Source: Platynereis dumerilii (lineage: Eukaryota > Annelida > Polychaeta > Phyllodocida > Nereididae). Taken from it: a stretch of DNA of 64,000 nucleotides. Positions 33,150 to 46,000 of this stretch are shown here, one piece after another. The first letter of the stretch is position 1. Each line of letters begins with the position of its first letter. The notes below the pieces were generated by a model. That model searched no databases, was not told the DNA's origin, and saw nothing but the letters and a program-made list of their open reading frames with translations. Both the position numbers and the translations under genes were made by a program. Where the stretch lies: positions 1,124,637 through 1,188,636 of the forward strand of contig JAPTHN010000043.1 of assembly GCA_026936325.1 (NCBI GenBank), given 5' to 3'.

Positions 33150-35567
33150 ACTAGCGGTAACCGCTCGATGTCCATGCCACACATTATAATATCAATAATG
33201 CAGTTGAAAGCACCATAAGATAACTATACTATGAGATAAAAATGGTACATTATATGGTAAAAGCTAGAATAGGTATTTAAAAGGAGCACCATTTGCTATT
33301 CTATAGATTATCACAATGCTACAATTTTTACTGGTACTTTTCAGCACACTGATAGGCATTAAAGACAAAGAATTTCAATAGTGTTATCATGATTATGTAC
33401 AGATCAAATAAACATCACAACAAAATGAAGCACCATTAACACAGTATAATTTGTGCAAAGAAAAATATTTACATGATAAAAGGCAAACACATGGAAGCAA
33501 TAAAGTCAAAATGCCACCAAACACTCTGAAACCAACAGCAACTTACTTGACTAATATCAAGTACAAAGTACAATGATCATGGTTAAATGACAATTGTTAC
33601 AGATGATTTCATATTTGTAGACATTAGTGGAAGAAAATACACAATTTTTCCTACAATTTTCATTGGTTGAGAGAAGGTATGACACCACTCTCTCCTGAAG
33701 AGTGACATAGCATTTTACATGGTTGACCATGGCAATCTGATCCTTTGATCTTCTAAATGGAACTGACTCTGGCTGTTTCAAGTGAGAGTTTCTGTTAGTG
33801 TTTCACACATTTTTAGTGAACAGATTCTCAAAGTCTAATACTATGATTATTTTTTACAGAAAACAAACAAACATGCGTGTAACATTTTCTCAGATCAGGG
33901 CTCTGCCCAGACAACATGCCAATGGGCTACAAATTGCTGGGACTCAATTTGATCCCTATTATGATTTTCTAATGAATGTTGGCACAATCACTGGATCATC
34001 GCCCTATTCTAAGGGATAATTCAGAATTTATGACTGTGGGGGGGGGGAACTTTCTGTGAAAAGTGATACACCGCTTTGGTTTCACAAATATTTATAGTAC
34101 CACAATTTTCTTTTGTTAAAATTTCATTTGACAATTAAGCATGTTGTGAAAAATAAGTACCCCACTTGAAACAGTTGGGAAAAATTGGTACCCTGTTGGG
34201 AAATATTCCCATTACCCCAAGTCAAAAGAAGCATGTGCAAAAGGTGGTTCCCACTGAAGTAAAACTATAGAAACAACCACCCCCCCTCGACCCACTCTTA
34301 AAATTTAATTCTGAATAGTCACATACAATGCTTTTGGTCAAGGTATGATTGTTTAGCTTTCAGAGATTTGAAGCCATTCAGATTTGGCTTGAGACTGATT
34401 TAATATCAACTGAAGCAATCAACTGTAACACAGGAGTGTGAAATACAACAGTTCATGAGGATTGCGGTTTGACATTTGTGAACAACTGCTACAATACCAA
34501 GTTGGCCTTTGCAGCAGTTTATTGGTTGAAATTATGACATAATTTTTCCAGCCAACATCACTTGCATGAAGCAAACTGAAAAAAAGTGACACGCTATGTA
34601 CAGATTGGCCAATCACCTGGCAGGATTTTCTGATGTCAGATCAAAAATTTTGCTAATTTTTTTGTTATTTGATTTATGTCTACAAATATGAAATCATCTG
34701 TAATGCTGAGTACAAAAATTTACCAAGTGCCATGTTCAGGTTTAAACCTTTAGAGACCATTATTTGATGAAATTGTTGAAGTTGTGAGAGTGTTGTGAAA
34801 CCAAAAATTGATTCCGAAGCTACTTGCAATAAATTTACTCAGGTGTCAGACCATTTGGTACAAATCATTAAACAGTGAAATTCATCTTCAAAAAGGTTTG
34901 AGTTACAATTTTCACAAATTCTATTTGTATAACATATGGGCGTTTATGCCTCCCTACTTCGATATTAAGGTTATGTGAACTAAGCCTAAACGTGCAGTAC
35001 TAGTGATAAACCGATTTTAGGAGGTTATAGTTCAGATATGGTTCTATTCGCATGTCAATTTTATAAGATCTTAATTTAGAGCATTTAATATGATTATTTA
35101 TGTTAGTCATCATCATTGCTTTTGCAGATGCGATACCTGTATTATTCAGTTTAAATCTAATTGGGTCAACCAGGCATTTACCATGTTGTCAGAGGTGACT
35201 TTATCCTAATGATAGTTATTATCATGGAAAGTAGGATTTTGACAGGGCTTCAGACGAGATCAATGTTAAACTTTTTAGAAATTTTACTGAGTCTAGTGAA
35301 CCAGCAAATCCAACATGGCGCACTTTTATCTTTTAGTTTTAGTTGCATCGCCAGGCACTTCTTAAGAAGTGATGGACAGTTATTATTCTTTAGTCTAGAT
35401 AATTTAGAGCTGATTTTGTTGGCGCACAAGTAAAGGAAACCTACCAGTGTCTGCTAGAATAGTAGTTGTTGAAGTTTGATTTCTCACCCCTAATATATAT
35501 GTCTTTGTTGTTGTATGAATTCAGATCTTGCGCAGACGGTAACAGGTAACATATTACAATTTTACAG
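33150..35567. other. Rest of intron 1, no firm gene
   Basis: An acceptor-like TTTTTTACAG at 33,850-33,859 opens a frame to 34,016, but no donor keeps phase, so I did not include it as an exon. About 34,020-34,320 is bounded by ATTCAGAATT words in inverted orientation with G/C runs, possibly a small MITE. The word GTCTACAAATATGAAATCATCTG occurs inverted at about 33,600 and 34,680. Confidence 0.35.
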
Positions 35568-35757
35568 ATATAAAGCAATCAATGGAAGCATTCAGTCTTT
35601 GAAAAGAGGTAATCTATCAAGAAAGACTAAGTGTATTTTGGATGTCTTGGACGAAGGAAAAATAGTGTACCCTGATAAAGGACCTTCCATTATGAAGAAG
35701 CTTGTTGACAAAACCAACCAGTTTTACAAGCAGATTAACTTTTCACTACTAATTGAG
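35568..35757 (+). CDS. Candidate host gene, exon 2: lysine-rich, unrecognised
   Basis: It starts after CAATTTTACAG and ends at ATTGAG|GTATGT. Its length of 190 nt enters in phase 2 and leaves in phase 0, giving 63 full codons. The protein starts YKAINGSIQSLKRG and includes DEGKIVYPDKGPSIMKKLVD and NQFYKQINF. It looks helical and basic. No known domain is recognised. The codon pattern and sharp splice borders make it look real, but it rests on this sequence alone. Confidence 0.55.
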
Positions 35758-36277
35758 GTATGTAAATTGTGTCTACATATTAAATTCAGATGATATTCAG
35801 GTAATCGAACATATTAGTATTTTGATGAATTTGTAATTACCTTACTTTTAGTTTACTCATGGTATATTTACTCTTTATCAGTCAAAGACATTTGAATGAA
35901 GACACAAAAACATCACAAAGTACACATTTTCCAATTATTCTTGATTTGTCATATTTGGACTTATATAAATATATATACTCTCTGCAGCTTATTCTGTCTT
36001 TTAGAATTATGGGCTGATATGTCATTCAAATTTCAAATACTAAAATACACTTCATCAAAAAATATGACAAAAAGCGAAAGCTGACAAATTGCCTTCCCAT
36101 TGATATTCCTAATCTGAAATTTGTTTTACCAATGGCAAATTATGAAATGTTGAAAACATGCATAAAAAAAAAATGAAATTTTAATCAAAACATCCAATTT
36201 TGGAATTGACTATATTCCCAGGGTTGAATTATATTCCCAGGGTTGAATTTTTTTTTTAAATTATTAAAACTACACAA

Positions 36278-37286
36278 AGGCACGTTCGACGCAACAAACT
36301 GGTTCATTCACCATATTATAAAAGTCTATTCACCACATAAAAAGGTATTTTCACCACATACATAGGTATTTTCACCACATTAAATTTTTATTTGCCACAT
36401 AGGAAAACAGTTTAAGAAACATTTCATGTTTGAAATAATAGCTTTCCAATATTACAGTAAAACCAAAATAAAGTAAGAACATTTTCTGTTTACCAATTTT
36501 GCCCTACTTTCTCCTCCCTACCCCAAATCTCCTTGCAACTACATAACATCAGCCTATAGCAAAATTGGCCTAAGTCATTTTTGACAATTGTTGGCAAACA
36601 GCAAAAAAGCTGACTTAGGCTAATTTGGTTTCGATAACAAAAATGACTAAGGCCAAAATTGATTTTTGGTCTAGCTGTGATTTTAAACATATTTCCATAC
36701 AATTATTGAAACATATCAGCCCATAAACATATCAGCCCATAATTCTAAAAGACAGATGTTAGGAAATATCTTTTATAAAATTAATGTTCACAATTATGAC
36801 CGAAAAATACTGCTGATATCCACTAAAATCAGTGAAAATAAAATTGGCCTAAGTCCATATTGCCTAATTCCAAAGGAAAGGCACTTTGCGCAAAAATTAA
36901 ATAGGAGTTGTTGAGGTGCTTGTTATTCATTTAATTAGGAGTCCAATTTTTGTAACAAATGTATTATCACAAGGGAGGGCCTTCCTGTGGTACCAAATAG
37001 GAAAAATGGCTCAAGTCTGACTTTGGCCATTTTCTATTTTTGGCTTACGATAATACATGCACAAATTTATTCTAATGTTTTATTTATATGTATCTGCAAC
37101 TGGGTTGACGCGCAATGTGGTCCGAGACAGACTTCAAACTGTTTGAACAATTTTTTTTCATATTGTTGTTGTAAATGTGATAATTGATAAGTTATATTGT
37201 GAATGGACCTTTTTTATGTAGTGAATGGGCAATTATCAGTGTGGTGAATAGACCGATGTGGTGAATAAGCCTGAAAGTGCCTGATT
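36278..37286. mobile_element. 1-kb TIR element with ATTCACCACAT words
   Basis: Both ends carry AGGCACKTTC followed by repeated TATTCACCACAT words, in inverted orientation (36,278-36,400 and 37,205-37,286). The inside has repeated AAAATTGGCCTAAGTC words and a copy of CTTTTAGAATTATGGGCTGATATG (about 36,710-36,755, minus strand), which is also found in the flank at 35,998. It lies in intron 2 of the candidate gene. No target duplication was found. Confidence 0.5.
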
Positions 37287-37321
37287 GGTAATGGGTGCTG
37301 GGGAGGCAAACAAGGTTAAAA

Positions 37322-37460
37322 TTTAAGGCCCTTTGACACTTTAGTCTGCTTGACATAAGTCGGGTGAAATATTTAGCAGAACGTCACTTATTAATATATT
37401 CAACATTAAAAAAGGGTCAAAATTACAGGTCCTTTGACACTTTAGTTTGCTTGGCATTTC
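37322..37460. repeat. Short tandem duplication
   Basis: TCCTTTGACACTTTAGTTTGCTTG-like sequence occurs twice, at about 37,330 and 37,430, spaced by roughly 100 bp. No function is evident. Confidence 0.6.
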
Positions 37461-37650
37461 GATTAAATTGAACAAGAACGAGTGCTGAAACCAAGTACAA
37501 AGAAAGTTTATCTGAGAATTGAGAAGTAACTGTCTTTCTGTCCATCTATCTCTTTTTATCGATCCGTCCATCAATGTCTTTCTTTCTTGTTCATGATTTC
37601 CATAAACCTATCAATCAATAATCTGGTAATTTATAAACAATTAAGTTACC

Positions 37651-38305
37651 AATTCGACCGCTGAGCGCAAAAAGGGACTTAGTGCCACTAAGTCCCTTTT
37701 TGAATTATTGCATTTTTTGAAAGTTCAAGACCTCAAGATTAATGTCTGTGAATATTAGAATAAAGTGAGTAATACTAAAGGAGATATAGCAGGTCAAAGT
37801 ACAGGATGACACTATTTTTAATGTTTTGTTGGTCTTTGTTGTCTCTGCCATTAGAAAATGTAGCCAATGCGGTAAGGGACTTAGTTGAGCTAACCCAATG
37901 CAAAAAGGAGCATAGTGCTGTTATGCACCTTATTGCGCTGAAATTTACTTAACAATGATAGTAAAAATACTAGCTCTAAGCTCCTTTTTGCTCCGAATGA
38001 CTACAGAAACCAGTCGGCGCAAAAAGGAGCTTAGTGCATCTATGCTCCTTTTTTCGCCGACTGATAATGCTTTCTTTGATGCAAGAAGGAGCATTGGTCT
38101 TATTTCATGAAAAATAACCATATTAGCATAATTATTTTATATATAGTTGTAGAAAATGGCTATATTCATTTACATACCTAAAATTATTCAAATCGGACCA
38201 GCACTCACCGAGCCAGAACTGAAAACAACTGTTCAAAACAAAAGGGCCTTTTTCTCAAAATCACACTTTTCCACTAAGCTCCTTTTTGCGCCGAGCGGTC
38301 GAATT
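37651..38305. mobile_element. 655-bp multi-hairpin MITE
   Basis: The ends are inverted copies of AATTCGACCGCT followed by GCGCAAAAAGG. The body repeats the hairpin word CGCAAAAAGGAGCTTAGTG and its complement several times. A near-perfect inner hairpin lies at 38,011-38,063 (CAGTCGGCG...CGCCGACTG). No coding capacity is present and no clear target duplication was seen. Confidence 0.7.
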
Positions 38306-38675
38306 GATATGGCAATCAATCAATCCACCAGTCACTCAATCAGTCAGTCAAATGCACCAACAAAAAAATTTGATCATGTATTGCTTGGAAACTGAACACA
38401 TTGTGCTAGAGGAAATCGAAATCTCTTGGGTGTTGTTGACAGGAACTGACTTACATACTCACCAAACCAGAAGCAATATCTTGCCTTCTAGGCATAGGAG
38501 AACTGTTGATACAGAATTGTAGGATAACTATTGTTTTGTACAGACTGCACTTAACATGGGACATACACACAAACACAAATCACTCAAAAATCTGTTCTCA
38601 TATTTTTCCTTTTTATCACATTAATGTTACAGCTATGGTAGCATAACATTTGTATGCATTTAAAACCTGTTTCAG

Positions 38676-38864
38676 GAGCTGTATCCAAGTTATCAAAAGA
38701 GCACCCTGGCATTAAAGGAGGACCTGAAGGAAATGATTTGGCAAAAATTGAGATTTCGAACTAAAAAAGGGTCACAAGCTAAAGAGGTCATCAGAATGGA
38801 CAGTGAGTCAAACGCTGACGAAATTGCAGAAAAACTCGGGGTAGAAACCTTTGATATACGCCAA
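38676..38864 (+). CDS. Candidate host gene, exon 3
   Basis: It starts after CCTGTTTCAG and ends at CGCCAA|GTATAC. The length of 189 nt is 63 codons, phase 0 to 0, matching exon 2. The protein begins ELYPSYQKSTLALKEDL and continues MIWQKLRFRTKKG, then an acidic stretch with NADEIAEKLGVETFD. Predicted helices and basic/acidic alternation are visible, but no named family. The frame runs into the short intron that follows. Confidence 0.55.
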
Positions 38865-38934
38865 GTATACTATTTAAATAAAAATAAATGGTGCTGTCAA
38901 TTTGTGATCTCACTATCTATATTAATTTTTTTAG

Positions 38935-38969
38935 GTATTCACTTGTCTTGATGCTGCGCTGAATACAAG
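38935..38969 (+). CDS. Candidate host gene, exon 4 (35 nt)
   Basis: It is bounded by AATTTTTTTAG and AAG|GTAACA, and reads VFTCLDAALNT plus two bases (phase 2). The intron before it is only 70 bp. If the gene continues, the next exon must lie beyond the transposon nest that starts at 39,133, or beyond the window. I found no clear fifth exon. Confidence 0.45.
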
Positions 38970-40684
38970 GTAACAGAATTCTCTACTCGCAATAAAGCCT
39001 AAATCCTGTTGGTGAATGGTGCAGTACCTACCATAATTATGAAAATTGTATCATCTATTTCGATGATTTATCTTCCTCTGCTATATTGTTTTTTTGTTTT
39101 TAAATTAAATTTTGCATGATTTTAAGCCGATACAGTGGGGTGCGAAAGTTTGGGCACCCTTAGAGTGGGGTCACATTTTTTCACATTCCAGACAAACCAT
39201 TTGCAGAATATTTCCAATGTGAATGTGTGAGTGAAGGATACCCATGCACTCAATTTTACCCCGAAAGAACATTGGAAACATAAAAATATAAAAAGATACA
39301 TGTATGGGTCTTTTTGTCAGATTTTACATGTGCAAAAATTTGGGCACCCAAACAGATTCTGGTCTTGATTTTTCTATAACTCTACATTAAAGCATTATAA
39401 AAGCTCTAAAATGCTTTGGATAATAATATAAGTGTAACCAACTATGCCGTGGATAGACCGTATCATAGACGAGAAGTACTGCAGTTGGTTTAAATTCAAA
39501 TCCATTTACTCCATATATGTACAATAGTGGAACCACATGTTCACACTCTCAGATATGAAGTACTAATTCGACAAGTACCATTCAGTAACCATTCAGGTAT
39601 AACCATTCAGGTATAACCATTCAGCCTATAAAGTAAATAAAACCAATAATGAATTTATACACAAATGATACAAACTAATAACTAACTAATTAAACACAAA
39701 ATATAATTGGCAAATTGGTTGATATGCTGAAAGCATGACTTACCCTAATTGGGCTGAACATAACCAAAATGAAGTTGTGCTCTCTTCAATGTCTGAGTTA
39801 AGAATGAATATTTAATCTGGTATGGTCCAATCTGCATCAGTGCATGCATGACCTAGAGGCACTGATAGGATTACCAAAACACATTAAGTAAGAGGCCTGA
39901 AACAGGTATGCTTGATCAGCGTTACATAAGCATCCCAGGACTTCATTTCTTGTGCATTTTATTGCTCTCCATAACAAAGTGACTGCAACCGTTGCATCTT
40001 TGTGGTACCTATGGCATCAATTGCACATGTCCAGTTATACTGAAAGTTTTGAACATTTCTGGGCCAGGAGTCCTGGTTAGCCTCTCCTTTATCTAAAATT
40101 AACATTTTATCTAAAATAACCAACAATTTTTTAAGATTTCTGTTATTTTATCGTCAATATTACATGGGTGGAACACACTCAAAAAAAGTACACCACACAC
40201 GAATTTGTTTAAATAGCTATGTTTATGGTTATTCTTATGACCTGCAAAACAACATAATAATATACAGCACATTTCAAAACACTAAATTATTTAAAATAGT
40301 GTTTGCCTGTAGTGAACTTCAAAATATGAACATTGTCATTATTCATAGAACAAAATGGTATATTCAGTTTTTCCTGCAGGTCACATGCTTCTGCATCTGG
40401 CTTGCTGCAATCTAGAACTTTCACTTGTAGAAAAACTCTTGAATCCTCATCTTTAGTTAGAAAAGTCACTGTTAAAGGTGTAGAATGAAGCAACCAGTAT
40501 ATCAAATACTGTTATTATAGATTTCACATAAGTGTGCCATGTTCTTTTCAACTGCCACAGTGCTCACGTGATGTCAGTATGAGCATACTGATGTCAGTAT
40601 GGTATATTTCACAGTTTCAGGACATTCCCTGATCAGATCATTATAAATCCACAAAAAAACTGCTAAAATGTTGGTCAGCACTGA

Positions 40685-41215
40685 TCATTCATATTTTGGG
40701 CCAGAGGGATTGCTGAGGGAAGGTATTCTGGACCAGAGGATGAACCTCAGTGGAATAATCACCTGGATGAGCTTGGGGAGTGTCCCCTTGCACCTGGGGC
40801 CCTCAATAGGCCTGGCAAAGAGAAGGCAACTGCGACTCCTGCACCCAGTACAAGCAACAATGAATTCATGCAGCAGTACATGGTTATGTCCCAAGAGGAA
40901 TCTAAAAGACGGGACGAACAATTTAGACACATGATGCTGGCAGTGTTGGTGCCTCGCAATACCCCACAACCTGCAGTGAATAATTCGGAAACTGAGCCTA
41001 ATTTAAGGTGAAGGGGCATCAACTTGGTCAGTTGGAAAGGTTTCTGACTTTCTCACAAGCAATGGATTTGAGTCTGTCTCACAAGCTTTTGTTGATAGTG
41101 AAATTGAGGTTCCACGCTTGTTTTCATGGACAGGCCTACTTTGCAGGCCTTAAGGGTCAGTGACCCTATCAAGCAAACAAAATTGCTTGGTAAGATTAGT
41201 CAGTTGAAAGAGTAA
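40685..41215 (+). pseudogene. SAM-like domain protein frame, convergent with the transposase
   Basis: The frame reads PEDEPQWNNHLDELGECPL, a helix with EESKRRDEQFRHMMLAVL, then a SAM-like domain: TWSVGKVSDFLTSNGFE, QAFVDSEIE, GSTLVFMDRPTLQALRV and KQTKLLGKISQLKE, then a stop at 41,213-41,215. Two small frame changes, near 41,009 and 41,107, offset each other, so the first and last parts share a frame. No ATG lies near the start, so an upstream exon or a captured exon is likely; CTGGACCAG near 40,735 is acceptor-like. The polyadenylation signal at 41,275 supports a real 3' end. SAM domains mediate protein or RNA binding; the role here is unknown. Confidence 0.6.
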
Positions 41216-41409
41216 TATTCTTGTATATGATGCAGTAACTTTGTTGTTTTCCATATGGGTGACAATTTGTAAAGAATAAACTGAAATATTTGATACATAT
41301 CTTCTTTATTGATTTTTGAGTAGTAAATTCTGAACATGCATAGAGCTGTGTGACTATCTTAGATTGTAAATTACTTGAATTTTTTCACATTTTCAAACAC
41401 ATCAATAAT

Positions 41410-42170
41410 TCAATATCCACTAGCAATGAAAAAATCGTCCGCATTTTCAGGAGAAATAGATTCAGCGGCTTCAGTTAGAGCTCTTCTGGGATTTTGGCGT
41501 GACAAATCAGTGTGACCTCGTAGCCATTCCTTCATTTTGTTGAATGCTAATTCAATTGGATTGAAATCAGGGCTGTAAGGAGGCAAGAACACAACAATTG
41601 CTCCCTTTCCTTGTATTAGTTCCACTGTTTCGTCATTATGAATAGAGCAATTGTCCAGAACAACCACTGAATGTTTTTCACCGTGAAAAAAAATCCCCAG
41701 GTGTGGTAGAATGGCTATTTCCATTGCAAAATTGAATAAGTCACTGTTGAAGGACTGTTCCACAATAAATGATCCTACCATTCCATTCACTGACAATCCA
41801 CCCAAGTAGCTCAGTCTGTGCCTCTTCACATATTCCCCGATGAGTTTATTACCATTTTTCATGCCCCTTTTACAATACCCATATCTTCTCTGGCCTGTGG
41901 TTCTATCATGTGATGTTTCGTCTATAAAGATGAAGGAAGAACGATCCAAACGTGCTACAAAATGAATGTACTCATTTCTCAATTCTTCATTTCTCTGATG
42001 GGCTACAACATCCATTTTTCTATATCTGTATCCAAGTCTCAACAAATACCGTCCAATGGTCACTTTAGAGATGGATATTCCAGATATGTCATGCAGCCAA
42101 CTAGCATACTCATGCAAATACAAATCAGGTCGAGTCTGCACCATGGCATCTAGTCTTCTTTGCAGGTCAT
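41410..42170 (-). CDS. IS630-type transposase, exon 2 with the DDE_3 catalytic domain
   Basis: It encodes the catalytic half of a cut-and-paste transposase of the IS630/Tc1/mariner superfamily. The second exon starts after TTATTTTTAG at 42,170 and runs 253 codons to the stop. Motifs in order are RPDLYLHEYASWL, IGRYLLRLGYRYRK, FIFIDETSHDR (first Asp), SVVVLDNCSIHND (second Asp) and FLPPYSPDFNPIELAFNKMK (Glu). There are 33 residues between the second Asp and the Glu, one fewer than the usual DD34E. The exon is open throughout with all catalytic residues, so the loss of function comes from the insertion upstream. A minus-strand AATAAA follows near 41,308. Confidence 0.92.
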
Positions 42171-42325
42171 CTAAAAATAAATGACATAGTCCAAAATAAA
42201 TAAAATGATCATAATATTTTATTTTGCATCAGTAAGTTTTATTTTTTCTAACATAACATTGCAAGTCCACATATGCCATGCATAAGTGGTAAAACTGATG
42301 TGCATAACTTGTAAATGTTTCTTAC

Positions 42326-42470
42326 ATGATAAAAGTCGCGGAGATCCTCCAGGAAATTTCCTATGTACATTGCCAGTCTCTTCAAACAAGCTGACTATTT
42401 TGTCCACGAAACGCCGAGATACAGTCAGATCACGGCTAATTGCTCTTTTGCCCTGACCCTCCAAAGAGGC
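42326..42470 (-). CDS. IS630-type transposase, exon 1, distal part (helix-turn-helix)
   Basis: The minus-strand frame reads ASLEGQGKRAISRDLTVSRR, then FVDKIVSLFEETGNVHRK and GGSPRLLS. This is the paired-like helix-turn-helix that binds the transposon ends, with the usual G.PR box. It ends at TCAT|GTAAGA. Joining to the acceptor at 42,170 over a 155-bp intron (42,171-42,325) keeps frame: LLS-YDLQRRLDAMVQ. Its upstream part is cut off at 42,471 by the LIR-2 element and resumes at 53,037. Confidence 0.8.
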
Positions 42471-43064
42471 CGTGCCTCTAAAAATCATGCGGGGGTGGCA
42501 ACGTGGTCCGTGGCGGATCAAAATGATATTGGCATGGATCATAGTATCAACAAAGTTAGAAAACCTAGCGCTGAAATTTCGGGTCAAAAACATTTATTTT
42601 GGGAATTATAGGCCTTCGAAGATTTACCTCCCTCGGACCAAAAAGGAGTATTTTATATTAAAATGATAGTAAAAACACACCTTGTTTGCACCCCCACAAC
42701 TCTGCTTCTGGGGCAAGTGGCAAAATAGTGATTACAGATTTTGTTTTCTTATAACTTGAAATTTGTAAAAATATGAAATTAACTCTGGGACCTCACATCC
42801 CCATATATATATAAGCTATATCGTATATGTATAAAGTGCCACTTTTTGGGTCACTTTTAGGGCCTTTTTCAGAAATGGCATTATGTACCTGTGACATCAC
42901 AAACATGCTATTTCTGCCTTTATCTTGTTTAAATGCAAGTTAAACTTGTCTAATGAAGTGTCAAGTCAACTTCAAATATAATTCATGACTTGCAAGGTGG
43001 CCACTATGGTGGTTGCTGTGACTCAAAGTAGGTAGTAAACCGGAGAAAATAGCCTTTTTTCCAA

Positions 43065-46000
43065 TAGTGGACCAGCCAAGACATGCTTCTGTACTGGTAG
43101 AGGCATTTTTTGTTAATGCAAGGAAACCATGCCAGTTAGATAGGTCATAGGTTAGAGAAAAAGATTAGGGTGGATGCCACCGTCACATTTGCATATTTAT
43201 GTTAATTAGAGCTCGTTAACGATAACGATAACGATATACTTTATTAAGGTCAAAACGGAGAAATTTCAGGTTTTTTCAATGTTAGAATAAATTCAATTGA
43301 ACTTATGAAGACAGAATTGATAGCTGAAGGTCAAAATTGATATTTAAGCAACAACAACAAAATTTGTTAAGATAAAACTGATAATTAATGCCTTAATTAA
43401 GGTTTTTAGGTCATTTCTAGGTCAATTACATTTAACTTAGAACGCTACCTTTTTTTAAATGTCAGATGAATATTTAGCAAAGCAAAATGACAACATGGAT
43501 TCAGTTATGTGTTTTTAATTCCAAATCACAAAAACATTAACACAATCATAAGTGATTTACAGGTAATTTGTTAATTAAATGCATACAAAACACTGTAGTG
43601 GACCAGCCAATACATGATTCTGTACTGTTAGAGGCATTTCTTGTTAATGGAAGACACCTACATATGCCAGTTTGATAGGTAATAGGTTAGAGGAAAGGAC
43701 TAGGGTGGGAGCCACTTCCAGATTTGAATTTTAAGGTTAATTAGAGGTCGTTAAGGTCAAAACGAAGAAAATGGTGATTTTTCAGCAAAAATTTAAAACA
43801 AAATTAATCAAAATGACCTACAGTGACTAAATAGGACAACCTTAGGCCAAAAATATACCTCAAAGTAATGAACTTTGCTATTTGATACTTAATTAATGCA
43901 CTTCACCCTTAATACATGGGAGAATTTTGTGTTTCAGAAGAGATTTAGCGTTTGGAGGGTTGACAGTTGTAGTAACATGAAAACAAAGATGCCAAATGAA
44001 AGCTGTCATTAAGGGCTATCCATCCATATCCATTTTGGTGTGTTAAGAATGTCTAAAATAGTTATTACGATAGGTGGAATTGATAATACATTGGAGAATT
44101 TTGTGCTTCCGAGGAGATTTTTGACACTGACCGCAACATTTATTTAGCTTTTGGAGGGTTGACAGTTGTAGTAACAAGGAACAGAGGTGTCAAATGCAAG
44201 CTTTCATGAAGGGCTATTTATCCATATCCATTTTGACGGGTTAGAAAGGAGTTATATGGTGATTAGGACAGGCGGAATTGAAACTATATGGGAGAATTTT
44301 GTGTTTCCGAGGAGATTTTTGACACTGACCGCAACATTTATTTAGCTTTTAGAGGGTTGAAAGATGTAGTAACAAGGAACCAAGGTGCCAAATGAAGGCT
44401 TACATCAAGGGCTGTCCATACACATTTGTTTTGTTGGGTTAGGAATGATTTATAAGGTGATTAGGACAGGTGAAATTGAAAATACATGGGAGAATTTTGT
44501 GTTTCCGAGGAGATTTTTGACACTGACCGCAGCATTTATTTAGTTTTTGGAGGGTTGAAAACTGTAGTAACAAGGAAACCAATGTGCCAAATGCAAGCTT
44601 ACATCAAGGGCTATTTATCCATATCCATTTTGACAGGTTAGAAAGGAGTTATATGGTGATTAGGACAGGTGGAATTGAAAATACATGGGAGAATTTTGTG
44701 TTTCCGAGGAGATTTTTGACACTGACCGCAACATTTATTTAGCTTTTCGAGGGTTGACAACTGTATTAACAGGGAAACCAAGGTGCCAAATGAAAGCTTA
44801 CACAAAGGGCTACTTATCAACATCCATTTTGATGGGTTAGAAAGGAGTTCTATGGTGATTAGGACAGGCGGAATTGAAAATACATGGGAGAGTTTTGTTT
44901 TTCCGAGGAGATTTTTGACACTGACCGCAACATTTATTTAGTTTTTGGAGGGTTGAAAACTGTAGTAACAAGGAAAACGATGTGCCAAGTGCAAGCTTAC
45001 ATCAAGGGCTATTTATCCATATCCATTTTAATGGGTTAGGAATGAGTTATATGGTGATTAGGACAGAGGGAATTGAAAATACATGGGGGAATTTGGTGTT
45101 TCCGAGGAGATTTTTGACACTGACTGCAACATTTATTTAGCTTTTGGAGTGTTGACAACTGCAGTAACAAAGAACCAAGGTGCCAAATGAAGGCTTGTAT
45201 CAAGGGCTATTTATCCACATTTGTTTTGTTGGGTTAGGAATTATTTTTGTGGTGATTAGGACAGGCGGAATTGAAAATACATGGGAGAATTTTGTGTTTC
45301 CGAGGAGACTTTTGACACTGACCGCATCATTTATTTAGCTTTTGGAGGCTTGAAAACTGCAGTAACAAGGAAACCAATGTGCCAAATGCAAGCTTACATC
45401 AAGGGCTATTTATCCATATCCATTTTGATGGGTTAAGAATGAGTTATATGGTGATTAGGACAGGCGGAATTGATAATGCATGGGAGAGTTTTGTGTTTCC
45501 GAAGAGATTTTAACACTGACCGCAACATTTATTTAGCTTTTGGAGGGTTGAAAACTGTAGTGACAAGGAAACCAATGTGCCAAATGCAAGCTTACATCAA
45601 GGGCTATTTATCCATATCCATTTTGATTGGTTAAGAATGAGTTACATGGTGATTAGGACAGGCGGAATTGAAAATACATGGGAGAGTTTTGTGTTTCCGA
45701 GGAGATTTTAACACTGACCGCAACATTTATTTAGCTTTTGGAGGGTTGAAAACTGTGGTAACAAGGAAACCAATGTGCCAAATGCAAGCTTACATCAAGG
45801 GCTATTTATCCATATCCATTTTAATGGGTTAGGAATGAGTTATATGGTGATTAGGACAGAGGGAATTGAAAATACATGGGAGAATTTGGTGTTTCCGAGG
45901 AGATTTTCGACACTAACAATAGCATTTATTTAGCTTTTAGAGGGTTGTAAGTTGTAATAACAAGGGAACTAAGGTGTCAAATGAAAACTAACTTCCATCC

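Noticed and set aside
33860-34016. Possible extra exon between exons 1 and 2 of the candidate gene
   Set aside because: The acceptor is good and the entry phase fits, but no donor leaves in the phase needed for exon 2.
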